Made by a program: the position numbers and the translations under genes. A stretch of 64,000 bases of DNA from Sphingobacterium detergens (GTDB lineage: Bacteria; Bacteroidota; Bacteroidia; Sphingobacteriales; Sphingobacteriaceae), in contig NZ_RAPY01000001.1 in assembly GCF_003610355.1 (NCBI RefSeq), positions 2,038,500-2,102,499 of the forward strand. The letters are read 5' to 3'. The notes under the pieces are model-generated. The model searched no databases. It had not been told where the DNA came from and saw nothing but the letters and a program-made list of their open reading frames with translations. Shown in pieces: positions 9,330-18,825 of this stretch; positions within the stretch are counted from its first letter, which is position 1, and each line of letters starts with the position of its first letter.

Positions 9330-11687
9330 TTATAAACGACTTAGAATTAATGGCTTCTTGCCAGCTACTTTTACTTTTTTGACATGATCCTTGTACCGCA
9401 ATTTGACTGTTGTATCCTCGTCTGCAGTTAGCGTTACCGAAATCAAATTGCCCTGACTCCACTTCAGGTCAACGGTTAATCCCTGACGGGAACGCAAACC
9501 TTTAATTTCACCATCGGACCAAAATGACGGTAGTGCAGGAAGCAAATGAAGTTCTTGATTATGGCTTTGGATCAGCATCTCGGCAATTCCGGCCGTACCG
9601 CCAAAGTTACCATCAATTTGGAAAGGTGGATGTGTATTGAATAGATTGTTTAATGTTGTCTTAGCGAGCAATGCTTGTACATTCTTACCAGCTTCCTCAC
9701 CATCGAGCAGTCGTGCATAAAAGTTAATCATCCAAGCCCTGCTCCATCCTGTATAGGAGCCATTGCGGTTGCTTTCGTTTTCATTATAGAATCGACGGCG
9801 GGCAATCGTTTTTCGCGCGGCTTCAAACAGATCCTTTTTATCTGAAGTAATCGACTTCCCCGGATAAAGTCCAAAAAGGTGGGACATATGACGGTGCCCC
9901 GGTTCGACCTCTTCGTAATCTTCAATCCACTCCTGGATGGTCTGATACCGTGGACTGATTCGGATAGGAGGCAATTTAGCTAACACATGTTTCAGTTTTT
10001 TAGTAAAATCAGTTTCCTCTCCGACCATTGTGCCAGCTGTTAGGCAAGCCTCAAATAACTCACGAATAATCTCGATATCCATGGTAGCACCATATGTCAA
10101 TTGAAATTCTTTTCCATCGGCCATACGATACTTATTCTCAGGAGAATTGGATGGAGCAGTAACAAGGTAGCCCTTATGATCTTCTACGAGATAACCCAAA
10201 ATAAATTCAGCAGCTTCTCTCATGGAGGGATAAGCCTCCTGTTTCAGGTAGCTCTTATCGTTAGTAAATAAATAATGATCCCATTGATGGAGTACCAGCC
10301 ATGCTGCGGCAATAGGAAATGTTCCCCAGCCGACGCCATCTGCAATTGCTGTACGTCCAAATGGGTCCGTCAGATGGTTCATTGTCCAGCCCGAGGAATT
10401 GTAGGTTTTCCGGGCTGTTACTCGCCCCGGTTCGCGCAAGGCATTTATCAAATTGGAGAAAGGAACTACTGTCTCCGAGAGGTTACAGACTTCGGCCGGC
10501 CAATAGTTCATTTGGATATTGATATTCGTATGAAAATCGGAGCTCCAGGCTGCATTCATCTCCTTATTCCATATCCCTTGTAAATTGGCCGGAAGTACAC
10601 CTGGACTACGCGAAGAAGCCATCAACAAATAGCGTCCATACTGAAAATAAAGACTGATCAAAGAAAGATCCTGACCGCCCTCTTTTACTTTTTTCAGACG
10701 TTGGTCTGTTGGTAAATCCGAAGGCTGTCCTATATTGAAGACCACACGGTCAAAAAGTTGACGATGATCGGCAATATGCCTGGAAAGAATCTGTTCATAA
10801 TTCTGTTTTTGAGCCTGATCCAATAGTGCCCGGCAGCGAGCCAAAGGATCAATACGATGATCAAAGTCTAATTTTGACACATCATAATCTGTGGCTGCCG
10901 TAAAGTAAAAAAGGACTTCATCCGCATCCTTGACAAAAAAAGAATTTGCATTGGTTATCATGCTTCCGCCTTTGTGACTCCCCTGGACTAGTCCTGCAAA
11001 TTTCATATGTGCACCTATCTCACCACCATCTGCCATCGGTAGATCCACCACCTGTCCCTGAATTTTCAGCTCATGGTCAGATAAAGGTGTCGCAACTGCA
11101 TCCTGTTCACGTGAATAAGAAAACCGAAAGGTTAACTTTCCAGGCTTGTCTGCCGATAGACGAATCACAATCATATTGTCGGGTGCCGAGGCAAATACTT
11201 CCCTTGTATATTTTACGCTATCGATACGATAGCTCGTTGTTGCTAATCCGGTCTGTAAATCAAGATCACGACGATAGTCTATGACCTGTTCCCGCCAAAA
11301 GCCTTCGGTTCCAAAATCGATGCGAAAGTTCCCGAATGATTGATAGGATCGTATACGCAGGGGACTGCTCTTGAGCTCCTTTTCAGACAGCGCAGCAGCT
11401 TTTTCGATCTCTCCGGCGACAAGTAAACGTTGAATTTCGGGAATTTTGTCTGCTGCATAGGCATTGGCATCCACTTTGGAACCACCCCATAGGCTTTCTT
11501 CATTGACCTGGATATTCTCCTTATTCCAATCTCCGTAAACCATAGCCCCCAAACGTCCATTACCGACAGGAAGGGCATCCTCCCAAACTTTAGCCGGTTC
11601 ACGGTACCATAACACGTGATCTTGATGTTGCGCTTTTAGCTGCATGCCAGAGAGCATGAATATGAAGCTCCATAAATATACTTTCAT
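9330..11687 (-). CDS. Secreted GH95 alpha-L-fucosidase / alpha-L-galactosidase
   Basis: This 785-residue protein has a signal peptide ending in LKAQ at 20. The N-terminal beta domain has the family hallmark AKVWEDALPVGNGRLGAMVYG (28-52). The (alpha/alpha)6 barrel holds the predicted catalytic set: E517 in APSNSPENK as general acid, N388 and N390 in TNINIQMNYW, and D692 in FQIDGNFGG. GH95 enzymes invert alpha-L-fucose or alpha-L-galactose linkages. His386 just before TNIN would fit a fucose preference, but I hold that residue rule from memory and with low certainty. It is the first glycosidase after SusC1-SusD1, separated from them by a stem-loop, and starts the four-enzyme run. Confidence 0.9.
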   Translation of the reverse strand: MKVYLWSFIFMLSGMQLKAQHQDHVLWYREPAKVWEDALPVGNGRLGAMVYGDWNKENIQVNEESLWGGSKVDANAYAADKIPEIQRLLVAGEIEKAAALSEKELKSSPLRIRSYQSFGNFRIDFGTEGFWREQVIDYRRDLDLQTGLATTSYRIDSVKYTREVFASAPDNMIVIRLSADKPGKLTFRFSYSREQDAVATPLSDHELKIQGQVVDLPMADGGEIGAHMKFAGLVQGSHKGGSMITNANSFFVKDADEVLFYFTAATDYDVSKLDFDHRIDPLARCRALLDQAQKQNYEQILSRHIADHRQLFDRVVFNIGQPSDLPTDQRLKKVKEGGQDLSLISLYFQYGRYLLMASSRSPGVLPANLQGIWNKEMNAAWSSDFHTNINIQMNYWPAEVCNLSETVVPFSNLINALREPGRVTARKTYNSSGWTMNHLTDPFGRTAIADGVGWGTFPIAAAWLVLHQWDHYLFTNDKSYLKQEAYPSMREAAEFILGYLVEDHKGYLVTAPSNSPENKYRMADGKEFQLTYGATMDIEIIRELFEACLTAGTMVGEETDFTKKLKHVLAKLPPIRISPRYQTIQEWIEDYEEVEPGHRHMSHLFGLYPGKSITSDKKDLFEAARKTIARRRFYNENESNRNGSYTGWSRAWMINFYARLLDGEEAGKNVQALLAKTTLNNLFNTHPPFQIDGNFGGTAGIAEMLIQSHNQELHLLPALPSFWSDGEIKGLRSRQGLTVDLKWSQGNLISVTLTADEDTTVKLRYKDHVKKVKVAGKKPLILSRL

Positions 11688-11803
11688 TTAGAAATTATTA
11701 TTAGTGTTTACGTTCAGTCAAACAAATATGTTTCCACTGCATGGTTATTTAAATCATCTTTTCTATGCCTAAACTTAACCTAAATTGATGATAAGCAATT
11801 TAA

Positions 11804-11839
11804 CAAAGTTTTACACCTTTTTTTCGATGTAAAACTTTG
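11804..11839 (-). terminator. Stem-loop between SusD1 and the glycosidase genes
   Basis: A perfect 12-bp stem (CAAAGTTTTACA/TGTAAAACTTTG) with a 12-base loop lies just after the SusD1 stop. Its minus-strand T tract is weak (TTAAATT), so it may be a leaky terminator or an mRNA-stabilising element. Either would give high SusCD and lower enzyme expression, a common arrangement in such loci. Partial termination is inferred, not shown. Confidence 0.6.
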
Positions 11840-11848
11840 GTTTAGGGA

Positions 11849-13468
11849 CTAATTATACCCAGGAGTTTGTGTCAGGTTTTTATTGAGATCGATCTGCTGT
11901 TGGCTAATCGGCAAATACCTATTGAATGGTTGAAATTGTCTCGTTTCCACTGAGATAGGCTCTCCAATCTGTATTAACCGCTTGTCCTCATTAGATTCAT
12001 CCGCATTAATGCCCCCCATCCAACTACCTTCTGCTTTTCCATTCAATACATCTTTGGCAATATCCCAACGGATAATATCCGCTCTTCTCAATCCTTCAAA
12101 GGCAAATTCTGCCCGGCGTTCACGACGAACCAGTTCTCTTAACTTGTCTTTCGATGCATATTTAATCCGATTCACTTTAGGCATTCCCGCACGTTCACGA
12201 ACCATATCCAAACTTTGGTACATTTCTTCGTCCAATCTACCCAATTCTATCTTAGCCTCTGCAATGGTCAATAAAACCTCAGCGTAACGACTAACAATTA
12301 AATTCATGCTCGTATTCCATGGATCATCGTATTGGGAAATTGGAGCGGTGTATTTTTTGAACGAGAATCCCGTCTTTGATGCGTTATTGGCTCCATTAAA
12401 ATAATCCGGATTGCTTACCTCTTTTCCATCTTCATTAATATTTTTTGCCAATGGGTCAAAGATACGGCCATTCCAATCCTGTCCTGGATAAAGAATAGAC
12501 ATTTTCAATCGTGGATCCCTATTTAGAAAAGGATATTTGCTGTCGTATTCACCAGTTGATTTTGCCTCTTCGACAGTACTTCCGTCTTTCATTTCGTACG
12601 CATCTACCAAGGCCTTAATAGGGACAATAGAAGACCAGCCCCCGTCGCCATTCGGAAACAATGCTGCAATAAGCCAATTTTCCAAGTCATTTGCCTTATA
12701 TTGTACATCAAGGATAACCTCTTTGTTATTCACATTAGCTAATTGGAAAGTACCATCATAAGTTGGAAACAATTGGTATACGTTTGATGCTTTGATCGCT
12801 GTCGCATCAGTCAAAGCTGCCTCATAGTTGCCCAAATAGAGGTTAAAACGCATGCGAATAGCCAAAGCTGCACCTTTTGTGATATGTCCGACTTCTGCAG
12901 AACTATATTTTTCAGGAAGCACCGCAGCAACGGCTTTCAATTCTTCTAGAATAAACTTCTCGACTTCAGCTTTTGGTGTACGCGTCAACCGTGCCTCCTC
13001 GATAGTCGCATAAGTTTTAGTTGCGAGCGGTACGTCACCATAATTGTTGGTCAACAGGAAATAACGATAAGCCCGTAGAAAACGAACTTCAGCTTTATAT
13101 CGTTCTTTCAGGTCGGCATCTTTAAAATTGATTGCATCAATGTGTTCCAAAAAGTCATTGCAACGATTAATTGTCGTGTAATCGTATAATTCTGCCCCGG
13201 GGTCCGCAGAACTCATCCCACCATTTCCGATCACCTGCCAACCTTCATGCTTGTGGAAGCTATACGCATTATCAGACGCACAATCGCGATACAGAATCTC
13301 TTCAGATTCCCAGCCACGATAACAACCAACTAAAGCAAGTTTGGCATCCGCTTCTGTTTTCCAAAATGTCTCTGGTGTCAATGCATCGCCAGGAAACTTG
13401 TCCAAGAAATCGGAGCATGACTGTAAACTAGCTATTGCCAGCATAATTAATAAATATATCTTTTTCAT
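11849..13468 (-). CDS. SusD1: RagB/SusD-family glycan-binding lipoprotein
   Basis: This 539-residue surface lipoprotein pairs with SusC1. The lipobox LQSC is followed by SDFLDKFPGDALTPETFWKT, the typical SusD N-terminus. TPR helices with an EVRFLRAYRYF segment follow, and the C-terminal RREMRAEFAFEGLRRADIIRW-type segment is present (RRERRAEFAFEGLRR). I place the start at the ATG at 13468: the longer frame would begin at a TTG directly after the SusC1 stop, while this ATG begins a proper MKKIYLL signal peptide. The SusC1 stop is only 18 bases upstream, so the two are co-translated. The glycan ligand is unknown. Confidence 0.93.
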   Translation of the reverse strand: MKKIYLLIMLAIASLQSCSDFLDKFPGDALTPETFWKTEADAKLALVGCYRGWESEEILYRDCASDNAYSFHKHEGWQVIGNGGMSSADPGAELYDYTTINRCNDFLEHIDAINFKDADLKERYKAEVRFLRAYRYFLLTNNYGDVPLATKTYATIEEARLTRTPKAEVEKFILEELKAVAAVLPEKYSSAEVGHITKGAALAIRMRFNLYLGNYEAALTDATAIKASNVYQLFPTYDGTFQLANVNNKEVILDVQYKANDLENWLIAALFPNGDGGWSSIVPIKALVDAYEMKDGSTVEEAKSTGEYDSKYPFLNRDPRLKMSILYPGQDWNGRIFDPLAKNINEDGKEVSNPDYFNGANNASKTGFSFKKYTAPISQYDDPWNTSMNLIVSRYAEVLLTIAEAKIELGRLDEEMYQSLDMVRERAGMPKVNRIKYASKDKLRELVRRERRAEFAFEGLRRADIIRWDIAKDVLNGKAEGSWMGGINADESNEDKRLIQIGEPISVETRQFQPFNRYLPISQQQIDLNKNLTQTPGYN

Positions 13469-13486
13469 TTGTATAAACCCTCTCAA

Positions 13487-16400
13487 CTAAAATGTAATAT
13501 TCATTCCAACAGTATTTACCTTTACCTGAGGATAATACGACCCAGAGCCTGCAGGCATTTCCGGATCATAACCCTTCAAGAATTTGGTTATGGTCAATAA
13601 ATTCTGTCCACTATAAAATAACTTGACCTTTGATGCTCCTATTCGGTTTGCCCAAGCATCAGGAAAAGTATAGCCAAGTTGCAGATTTTTCAATCGTACA
13701 TACTTTGCATTTTGGACCCAGTAATCTGAAACAATTCGATTGGGGCTACTTATTCCATTGTTGTTCTGAATACGTGGGATTGTACTTGTCGGATTGTCAG
13801 GTGTCCAACGGTCAAGCCAAAAACGCAAGGGGCTTCCTGTATCGCCACTGAACTCGCCTATACCCGATGATTCAACATAACCGTACACGCCCGATGCACC
13901 CTGGAAAAATGCCTGAATATCAAAACCATGGTAGGCTGCACTGAGGTTTAATCCAAAAGTATATTTCGGATCAGTTGAGCCGAGTAATGTACGGTCATCG
14001 GCGGTTATATTCTTATCTCCATTACGGTCAACGTAGCGCAGATCACCAGGCAACACTTTGTTGTTTGCCATTTTATATTGTGCCCAGTTTTGAATATCTG
14101 CTGTACTTTGGAATAGCCCTGCAGTTTGGTAACCATAAAAAGAATTGATGGGTGCACCGACTTGCTTGATTTTCCAACTTCCGTCCAAAAGGTAAGGATC
14201 TCCACCTAGGTCAAGAATACGGTTTTTGTTGTAAGAAAAATTAGCGGTTGCACTAAAATCAACTGCTCCTAAGCGTTTTCGGTAGGTCGCGACAGCCTCG
14301 AAACCTTTATTTTGCATACGGCCAACATTATCTACATATCCCTTTAGTCCATAGGTCGCAGGGGCCAAAACCTCCATGAGGATATCAGTTGTTAAACGGT
14401 CGTAATAATCCAATGTAAGGGTCAAATTGTTTCCGATACCAAGATCCAATCCTAGATCCCAAGTACGCGTCTTTTCCCAAGTGATGCTGCGTTTATTTGC
14501 TTTTTTTAGTGTCGCTCCAGGATAAATTACGTTATTAAACGGATAGGAGTAGTCTTTGCCTAAACCAATTACAGGTATTGAAGGATAGTATTCTAAAGCA
14601 CTCTGATTCCCCAAACGTCCCCACGATCCTCTAAGTTTAATATTGCTAAAGGTCGATTTTGCAAATTCCATAAACGATTCCTCTGAAAGTCGCCAACCGG
14701 CTGAAAAGGATGGAAATGTGCCCCAACGATAACCTTCGGAGAAACGGCTAGAAGCATCTCGGCGAACATTCGCTTCGAAAAGATAAATACCTTTATAATC
14801 ATAATTGATACGACCAAAATAGGAAAGCATGTTCAGGTGTTTTGTATCACCTTTATTGGTTTGCCCATTTGTATCGCCGGCATCGATATCTGTGAGGTCG
14901 TTATTTGGAAAATTCTGCCGATACATCTCTCCATATTTGTAATCATATTGCTCGGCATGATAACCTGCCAATGCTCCGATGTGATGATTTGAAAATGTAC
15001 GGTCAAAATTTAAGGTAATGTCACCGGTATACATTGTCGATATCGTTGTTTTCTCGAAGAGTTTATTTGGCCCTTGATATTTCGAGGAGTTATACCAAAT
15101 GTCTTTTCTAAATTCATGCGAATCATCCGTTGACGGCCTATAAGATCCCTGTGCTTTCAAGGAAAGACCATCGATAAATTTATATTGTACACTACCAATC
15201 GCATTAAAACGGCGTTGGACCTCATCAGTGGTTGCGCTCTGGTCCATCCACGCAATTGGATTTCCGTCACTGATCGTACCATAATTGCCATTTGCATCTT
15301 TGTAAGGAATCCATGGGGCCATTTGGTTGGCTAGACGAAAGTATTGGTCCATACCACCTACATATGGGTTGGTGGGCTCCTGAAGCTTACGGTTCGATAA
15401 GTACATTGACAAACCGATATCTAGGTTTTTTATTGGCGTCATATCCAAATTTGTACGGACATTAAATTGCTTTTTTGAAGTCAACTTAATAATACCATCT
15501 TGCCCCTGATAACCTATACTTCCCATATAACGGACTTTCTCTGCACCTCCGGAAATGTTGAGATTATGCTGGTGCTGAAATCCCGATCCCTTCAAAAGCA
15601 AATCGTGCCAGTTTGTATTTGGATATTTATATGGGTCTGTTCCATCTTTAAAAGCTTTGATATCTTCCGCTGTAAAACGCTCCTTTTTCCCATCTAGCCT
15701 CAATCCCTCATTGTACAATTCTGCATATTCCCATGAGTTCAGGCGTTCGGCTATATTCGTCGCATTTTGCTTACCAAAGAAATTACTGTAATTGATCGTT
15801 GTTTTCCCTTCTTTACCTCTTTTAGTCGTTACAAGGATTACTCCATTAGCAGCCTTAGAACCATAAATCGATGCAGAAGCCGCATCTTTCAGTACAGATA
15901 TTGATTCAACATCATTGGGATCGACATTTTCCATCGACGATTCAATCCCATCAACTAGCACCATCGGATTGGAGTTATTCAATGTCCCGACCCCTCGAAC
16001 CCGAATTGTTCCATTATCTTTACCTGGCTGACCACTCCCCTGTGTGATTGTCATTCCGGGAACCAAACCTTGAAGTCCCGCTGAAAGTGAGCTGATCGGC
16101 CTATTTTCCAATTGCTTTGGAGAAATTGTTGCGACTGCACCAGTCAAATTGACTTTTCGCTGTGTTCCATAACCAACCACAACAACCTCTTGTAAATCAC
16201 CGACCTTCTCGGATAGCGTCACCTGATAAACACTGCGATTATCAATCGTTGTTATGAATTGACCATAACCAATCAAATCAAATTGAAGTTGATCTCCTTC
16301 TTTGACTTGAATTTCAAATTCCCCATTTTCATTTGTCGCTGTTGCAGTCCCATGAATGACTTTGACCGTAACCCCCGACAGCTTATTTCCCTTATCGTCA

Positions 16401-16828
16401 GAAACAGTTCCTTTAATAACACGTTTCTGAATTTTCACAACTTCATTTTTAGATGTTAATACGCTATGGTTTACCTTTTCAACGATAATTCTATTGTCAC
16501 GAATCACGTAAGCCAAACCATTCTCTACCAACACCTTATCAAGAACTTGTTTTAATGGAACATTTTCCAACTTTAAGGAAAGCTTATTTCCACTGCTCTT
16601 TAGGTCCTCTTCTAAATACAAAAAGTGGTAACCCGATTGTTTACTAATTTTAGCGAAAACTTCCTTCAATGAAGCTGTTTTTGTCGTAAGGCTAACCCGC
16701 TGTCCAAAAACATTGGCATTTACCTGACTGCTCATCAACAGCATTGTAAGCACAGTGACCTTAGTCCTATTGAGATACTTTAAAGCATAGTCATATCGAT
16801 TGAAATATGCTATATATTTTCTATTCAT
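13487..16828 (-). CDS. SusC1: STN-containing TonB-dependent glycan transporter
   Basis: This is an outer-membrane receptor of 1,113 residues. After a signal segment (about 1-43), residues about 45-110 form a secretin/TonB short N-terminal (STN) domain, the part that contacts FecR. Residues about 133-215 are a carboxypeptidase-regulatory-like Ig domain. The SusC signature VVVGYGTQRKVNLTGAV opens the plug domain, which includes a MVLVDGIE motif. The 22-strand barrel ends in a C-terminal aromatic residue as usual. The STN domain and the upstream fecR/ECF genes imply ligand-induced trans-envelope signalling, so the locus should be induced by its own glycan. Confidence 0.95.
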   Translation of the reverse strand: MNRKYIAYFNRYDYALKYLNRTKVTVLTMLLMSSQVNANVFGQRVSLTTKTASLKEVFAKISKQSGYHFLYLEEDLKSSGNKLSLKLENVPLKQVLDKVLVENGLAYVIRDNRIIVEKVNHSVLTSKNEVVKIQKRVIKGTVSDDKGNKLSGVTVKVIHGTATATNENGEFEIQVKEGDQLQFDLIGYGQFITTIDNRSVYQVTLSEKVGDLQEVVVVGYGTQRKVNLTGAVATISPKQLENRPISSLSAGLQGLVPGMTITQGSGQPGKDNGTIRVRGVGTLNNSNPMVLVDGIESSMENVDPNDVESISVLKDAASASIYGSKAANGVILVTTKRGKEGKTTINYSNFFGKQNATNIAERLNSWEYAELYNEGLRLDGKKERFTAEDIKAFKDGTDPYKYPNTNWHDLLLKGSGFQHQHNLNISGGAEKVRYMGSIGYQGQDGIIKLTSKKQFNVRTNLDMTPIKNLDIGLSMYLSNRKLQEPTNPYVGGMDQYFRLANQMAPWIPYKDANGNYGTISDGNPIAWMDQSATTDEVQRRFNAIGSVQYKFIDGLSLKAQGSYRPSTDDSHEFRKDIWYNSSKYQGPNKLFEKTTISTMYTGDITLNFDRTFSNHHIGALAGYHAEQYDYKYGEMYRQNFPNNDLTDIDAGDTNGQTNKGDTKHLNMLSYFGRINYDYKGIYLFEANVRRDASSRFSEGYRWGTFPSFSAGWRLSEESFMEFAKSTFSNIKLRGSWGRLGNQSALEYYPSIPVIGLGKDYSYPFNNVIYPGATLKKANKRSITWEKTRTWDLGLDLGIGNNLTLTLDYYDRLTTDILMEVLAPATYGLKGYVDNVGRMQNKGFEAVATYRKRLGAVDFSATANFSYNKNRILDLGGDPYLLDGSWKIKQVGAPINSFYGYQTAGLFQSTADIQNWAQYKMANNKVLPGDLRYVDRNGDKNITADDRTLLGSTDPKYTFGLNLSAAYHGFDIQAFFQGASGVYGYVESSGIGEFSGDTGSPLRFWLDRWTPDNPTSTIPRIQNNNGISSPNRIVSDYWVQNAKYVRLKNLQLGYTFPDAWANRIGASKVKLFYSGQNLLTITKFLKGYDPEMPAGSGSYYPQVKVNTVGMNITF

Positions 16829-16953
16829 TTGATTCAGATATTAATAATAATTAATTGGTTTTTAACATATTGAAATCGTCATCACCATTACCATAAAAGT
16901 ATTTAAAACACTATATTTTAAATGATTTGATCGATTTTGAATTAGGGATTGTA

Positions 16954-18048
16954 TTAGTTTATAATCTGTACCTCCTTTCCATTTATTTTAAACTCAACAC
17001 CACTAAGAAGTGTCAAATCATTCAAAAAATCGATCAATGGTACATTCTTAGGAAATGTACCGCCTATTTTCTTGTTTTTGATAGGCGACTTTGCGACTAC
17101 AGATATATTATACCAGCGTGATACAGCCTTCATGACATCCACAAGCTCTATATTATCGAATACAAAATACCCCGCTTTCCATGACAAGAGTTTGTCAATA
17201 TCGAATGATTGAGAACTTACATCTTTCTGTTCAGTATCAGCGATCACCTCCATACCAGGAGACAATTTATAAGTCTTGTGATCCATGCGGAAGGTTACGA
17301 TCCCCTCAACTAGGGAAGTCCGGACGAAATGATCACTTTCGAAAGCCTGCACATTAAATTTCGTTCCTGTAACTTTAACCTCAGCCCCCCCTCCAAAAAC
17401 ATGAAAAGGATGTATCTTATCTGATGCAACCTCGAAATACGCTTCTCCATCGAGTAGCACTTCTCTTGCTGTTTGTTTATAAAGGTCGGAAGAGAACTTT
17501 AACGTAGATCCGCCGTTTAGCCAAACTTTGGTACCGTCTTCAAGTGTCAACTTAAACTGTTTTTGGCCCGGAACACTTACGGTTATATTATTTTCTAAGC
17601 CCAAAGATTTCATCTGCAACCCCAATTCGCTCCTTAAATGCGCAAAACTGGCTGTATCTTTTAGCTGAAATTGTTTTCCGTCGGGCAATATCAGGACAAC
17701 CTTATCACTGCTATACGATTTTGATTGGGCAACTGTATAAAAAGTATCTGTTGGGCCTGGAATTAAATACAGGTAAAAAAAGATAAAGAAACAGACAAGT
17801 GCAGCAGCAATACTGACGGCAATTCGAATATTAATCCTTCTTATTTTAGCCTTCGTATTGTTATGTGCTTCTATTCGTGCTTGAATCCGATACTTCATAG
17901 CCTCCTTGTGGCTGCTATCTTTCCAATCCCAAGATTCACCTGAAGGATACTTAAGGATTAGATGTTCTAGTTTTTTTGTTTCTCTCGCAGACAGATGTCC
18001 TGCGGCATAGTCCAATAGAACTTTTTTAAGTTGTTCATCTTTATTCAT
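16954..18048 (-). CDS. FecR1: anti-sigma regulator of the glycan locus
   Basis: This 364-residue inner-membrane protein has a cytoplasmic N-terminal sigma-binding part (about 1-75), one transmembrane helix (about 77-97) and a periplasmic FecR domain. The FecR domain shows the usual landmarks LTLEDGTKVWLNGGSTLKF, LDGEAYFEVA and VTGTKFNVQAF. The DUF4974-type C-terminal region, with VMKAVSRWYNISVV, is expected to receive the signal from the SusC1 STN domain. It lies 73 bases after the ECF gene and 125 before SusC1. Confidence 0.93.
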   Translation of the reverse strand: MNKDEQLKKVLLDYAAGHLSARETKKLEHLILKYPSGESWDWKDSSHKEAMKYRIQARIEAHNNTKAKIRRINIRIAVSIAAALVCFFIFFYLYLIPGPTDTFYTVAQSKSYSSDKVVLILPDGKQFQLKDTASFAHLRSELGLQMKSLGLENNITVSVPGQKQFKLTLEDGTKVWLNGGSTLKFSSDLYKQTAREVLLDGEAYFEVASDKIHPFHVFGGGAEVKVTGTKFNVQAFESDHFVRTSLVEGIVTFRMDHKTYKLSPGMEVIADTEQKDVSSQSFDIDKLLSWKAGYFVFDNIELVDVMKAVSRWYNISVVAKSPIKNKKIGGTFPKNVPLIDFLNDLTLLSGVEFKINGKEVQIIN

Positions 18049-18121
18049 AGTCTCTTCTGTCAGATTTTTTAGGTCTATATAGAAAAGAGCCTTGAACTAG
18101 CGTTAGGTAGTAGAAAAAAAA

Positions 18122-18700
18122 TTAAAAAAGTAGATCTGTCAGCAAAATCGCCAGAAGCAGTGGTTGATAATCCTTATCCACCTTAAGACGAATAAGCTTC
18201 AACGCATTACTAATCTGCTTTTTTACTGTTTTATCCGATATATTTAATTTTTTTGCAATTTCCGAATAAGACATTTCAGCATGGCGGCTGAGAATGAAAA
18301 TTTCCTTCATTTTATTGGGCAACTTACCGATTTCTTTCTCAATCAGATCATCCAACTCTTTAAACACAATCCATTCTTCAATTAAAGAAGACGCTTCTTT
18401 GTATTGACTTGCGTAAAAGTCACGATAGGTATCGTTTACAAGTTTTCTTCTGAGTTTTTTGAAAGCCAAATTCCTGCCCATGATAAAAAGAAAAGATTTG
18501 ACCGATTTGATTTCCGGAATCTTTTCTTTCATTTCAAGGAGGTCCAAGAATGTTTGTTGCACAACGTCAGCAGCTTCATCCTCATCAAGGAGAATGCGCA
18601 TCATCTGCTTGAATAGGCTTTCCCAGTACTGATGATAAAGTGCTGAGATATCCAATTCAACAGTTTCCTTAGCATTATCGACAATGGTAGATCTGCGCAT
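18122..18700 (-). CDS. ECF-type RNA polymerase sigma factor 1
   Basis: This 192-residue protein has region 2 at about 15-80 (DEAADVVQQTFLDLLE followed by KSFLFIMGRNLAFKKLRR) and region 4 at about 115-170 (EIFILSRHAEMSYSEIAKKLNISDKTVKKQI). It belongs to the Bacteroidota FecI-like group that pairs with FecR. With FecR1 and SusC1 it should form a glycan-sensing regulatory loop. Its own promoter at 18731-18761 looks like a housekeeping promoter, so the factor can be made before induction. Confidence 0.93.
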   Translation of the reverse strand: MRRSTIVDNAKETVELDISALYHQYWESLFKQMMRILLDEDEAADVVQQTFLDLLEMKEKIPEIKSVKSFLFIMGRNLAFKKLRRKLVNDTYRDFYASQYKEASSLIEEWIVFKELDDLIEKEIGKLPNKMKEIFILSRHAEMSYSEIAKKLNISDKTVKKQISNALKLIRLKVDKDYQPLLLAILLTDLLF

Positions 18701-18730
18701 GCTGCGAATGAAATTTTGTTGGTTAAGTCA

Positions 18731-18761
18731 CAATCTTAGTAAACTAAACGATCATTTCAAA
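18731..18761 (-). promoter_or_regulatory. Probable housekeeping promoter of ECF sigma gene 1
   Basis: On the minus strand TTTG (18758-18761) is followed after exactly 19 bases by TAAGATTG (18731-18738), which is 7 of 8 to the Bacteroidota -7 consensus TAnnTTTG. The predicted leader is about 25 bases. Confidence 0.55.
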
Positions 18762-18825
18762 ATCAATTTTCATATTGGCTATTCAAATTTTACGAGCAGC
18801 TCTTACCTTGTCCCTATTCAATGCC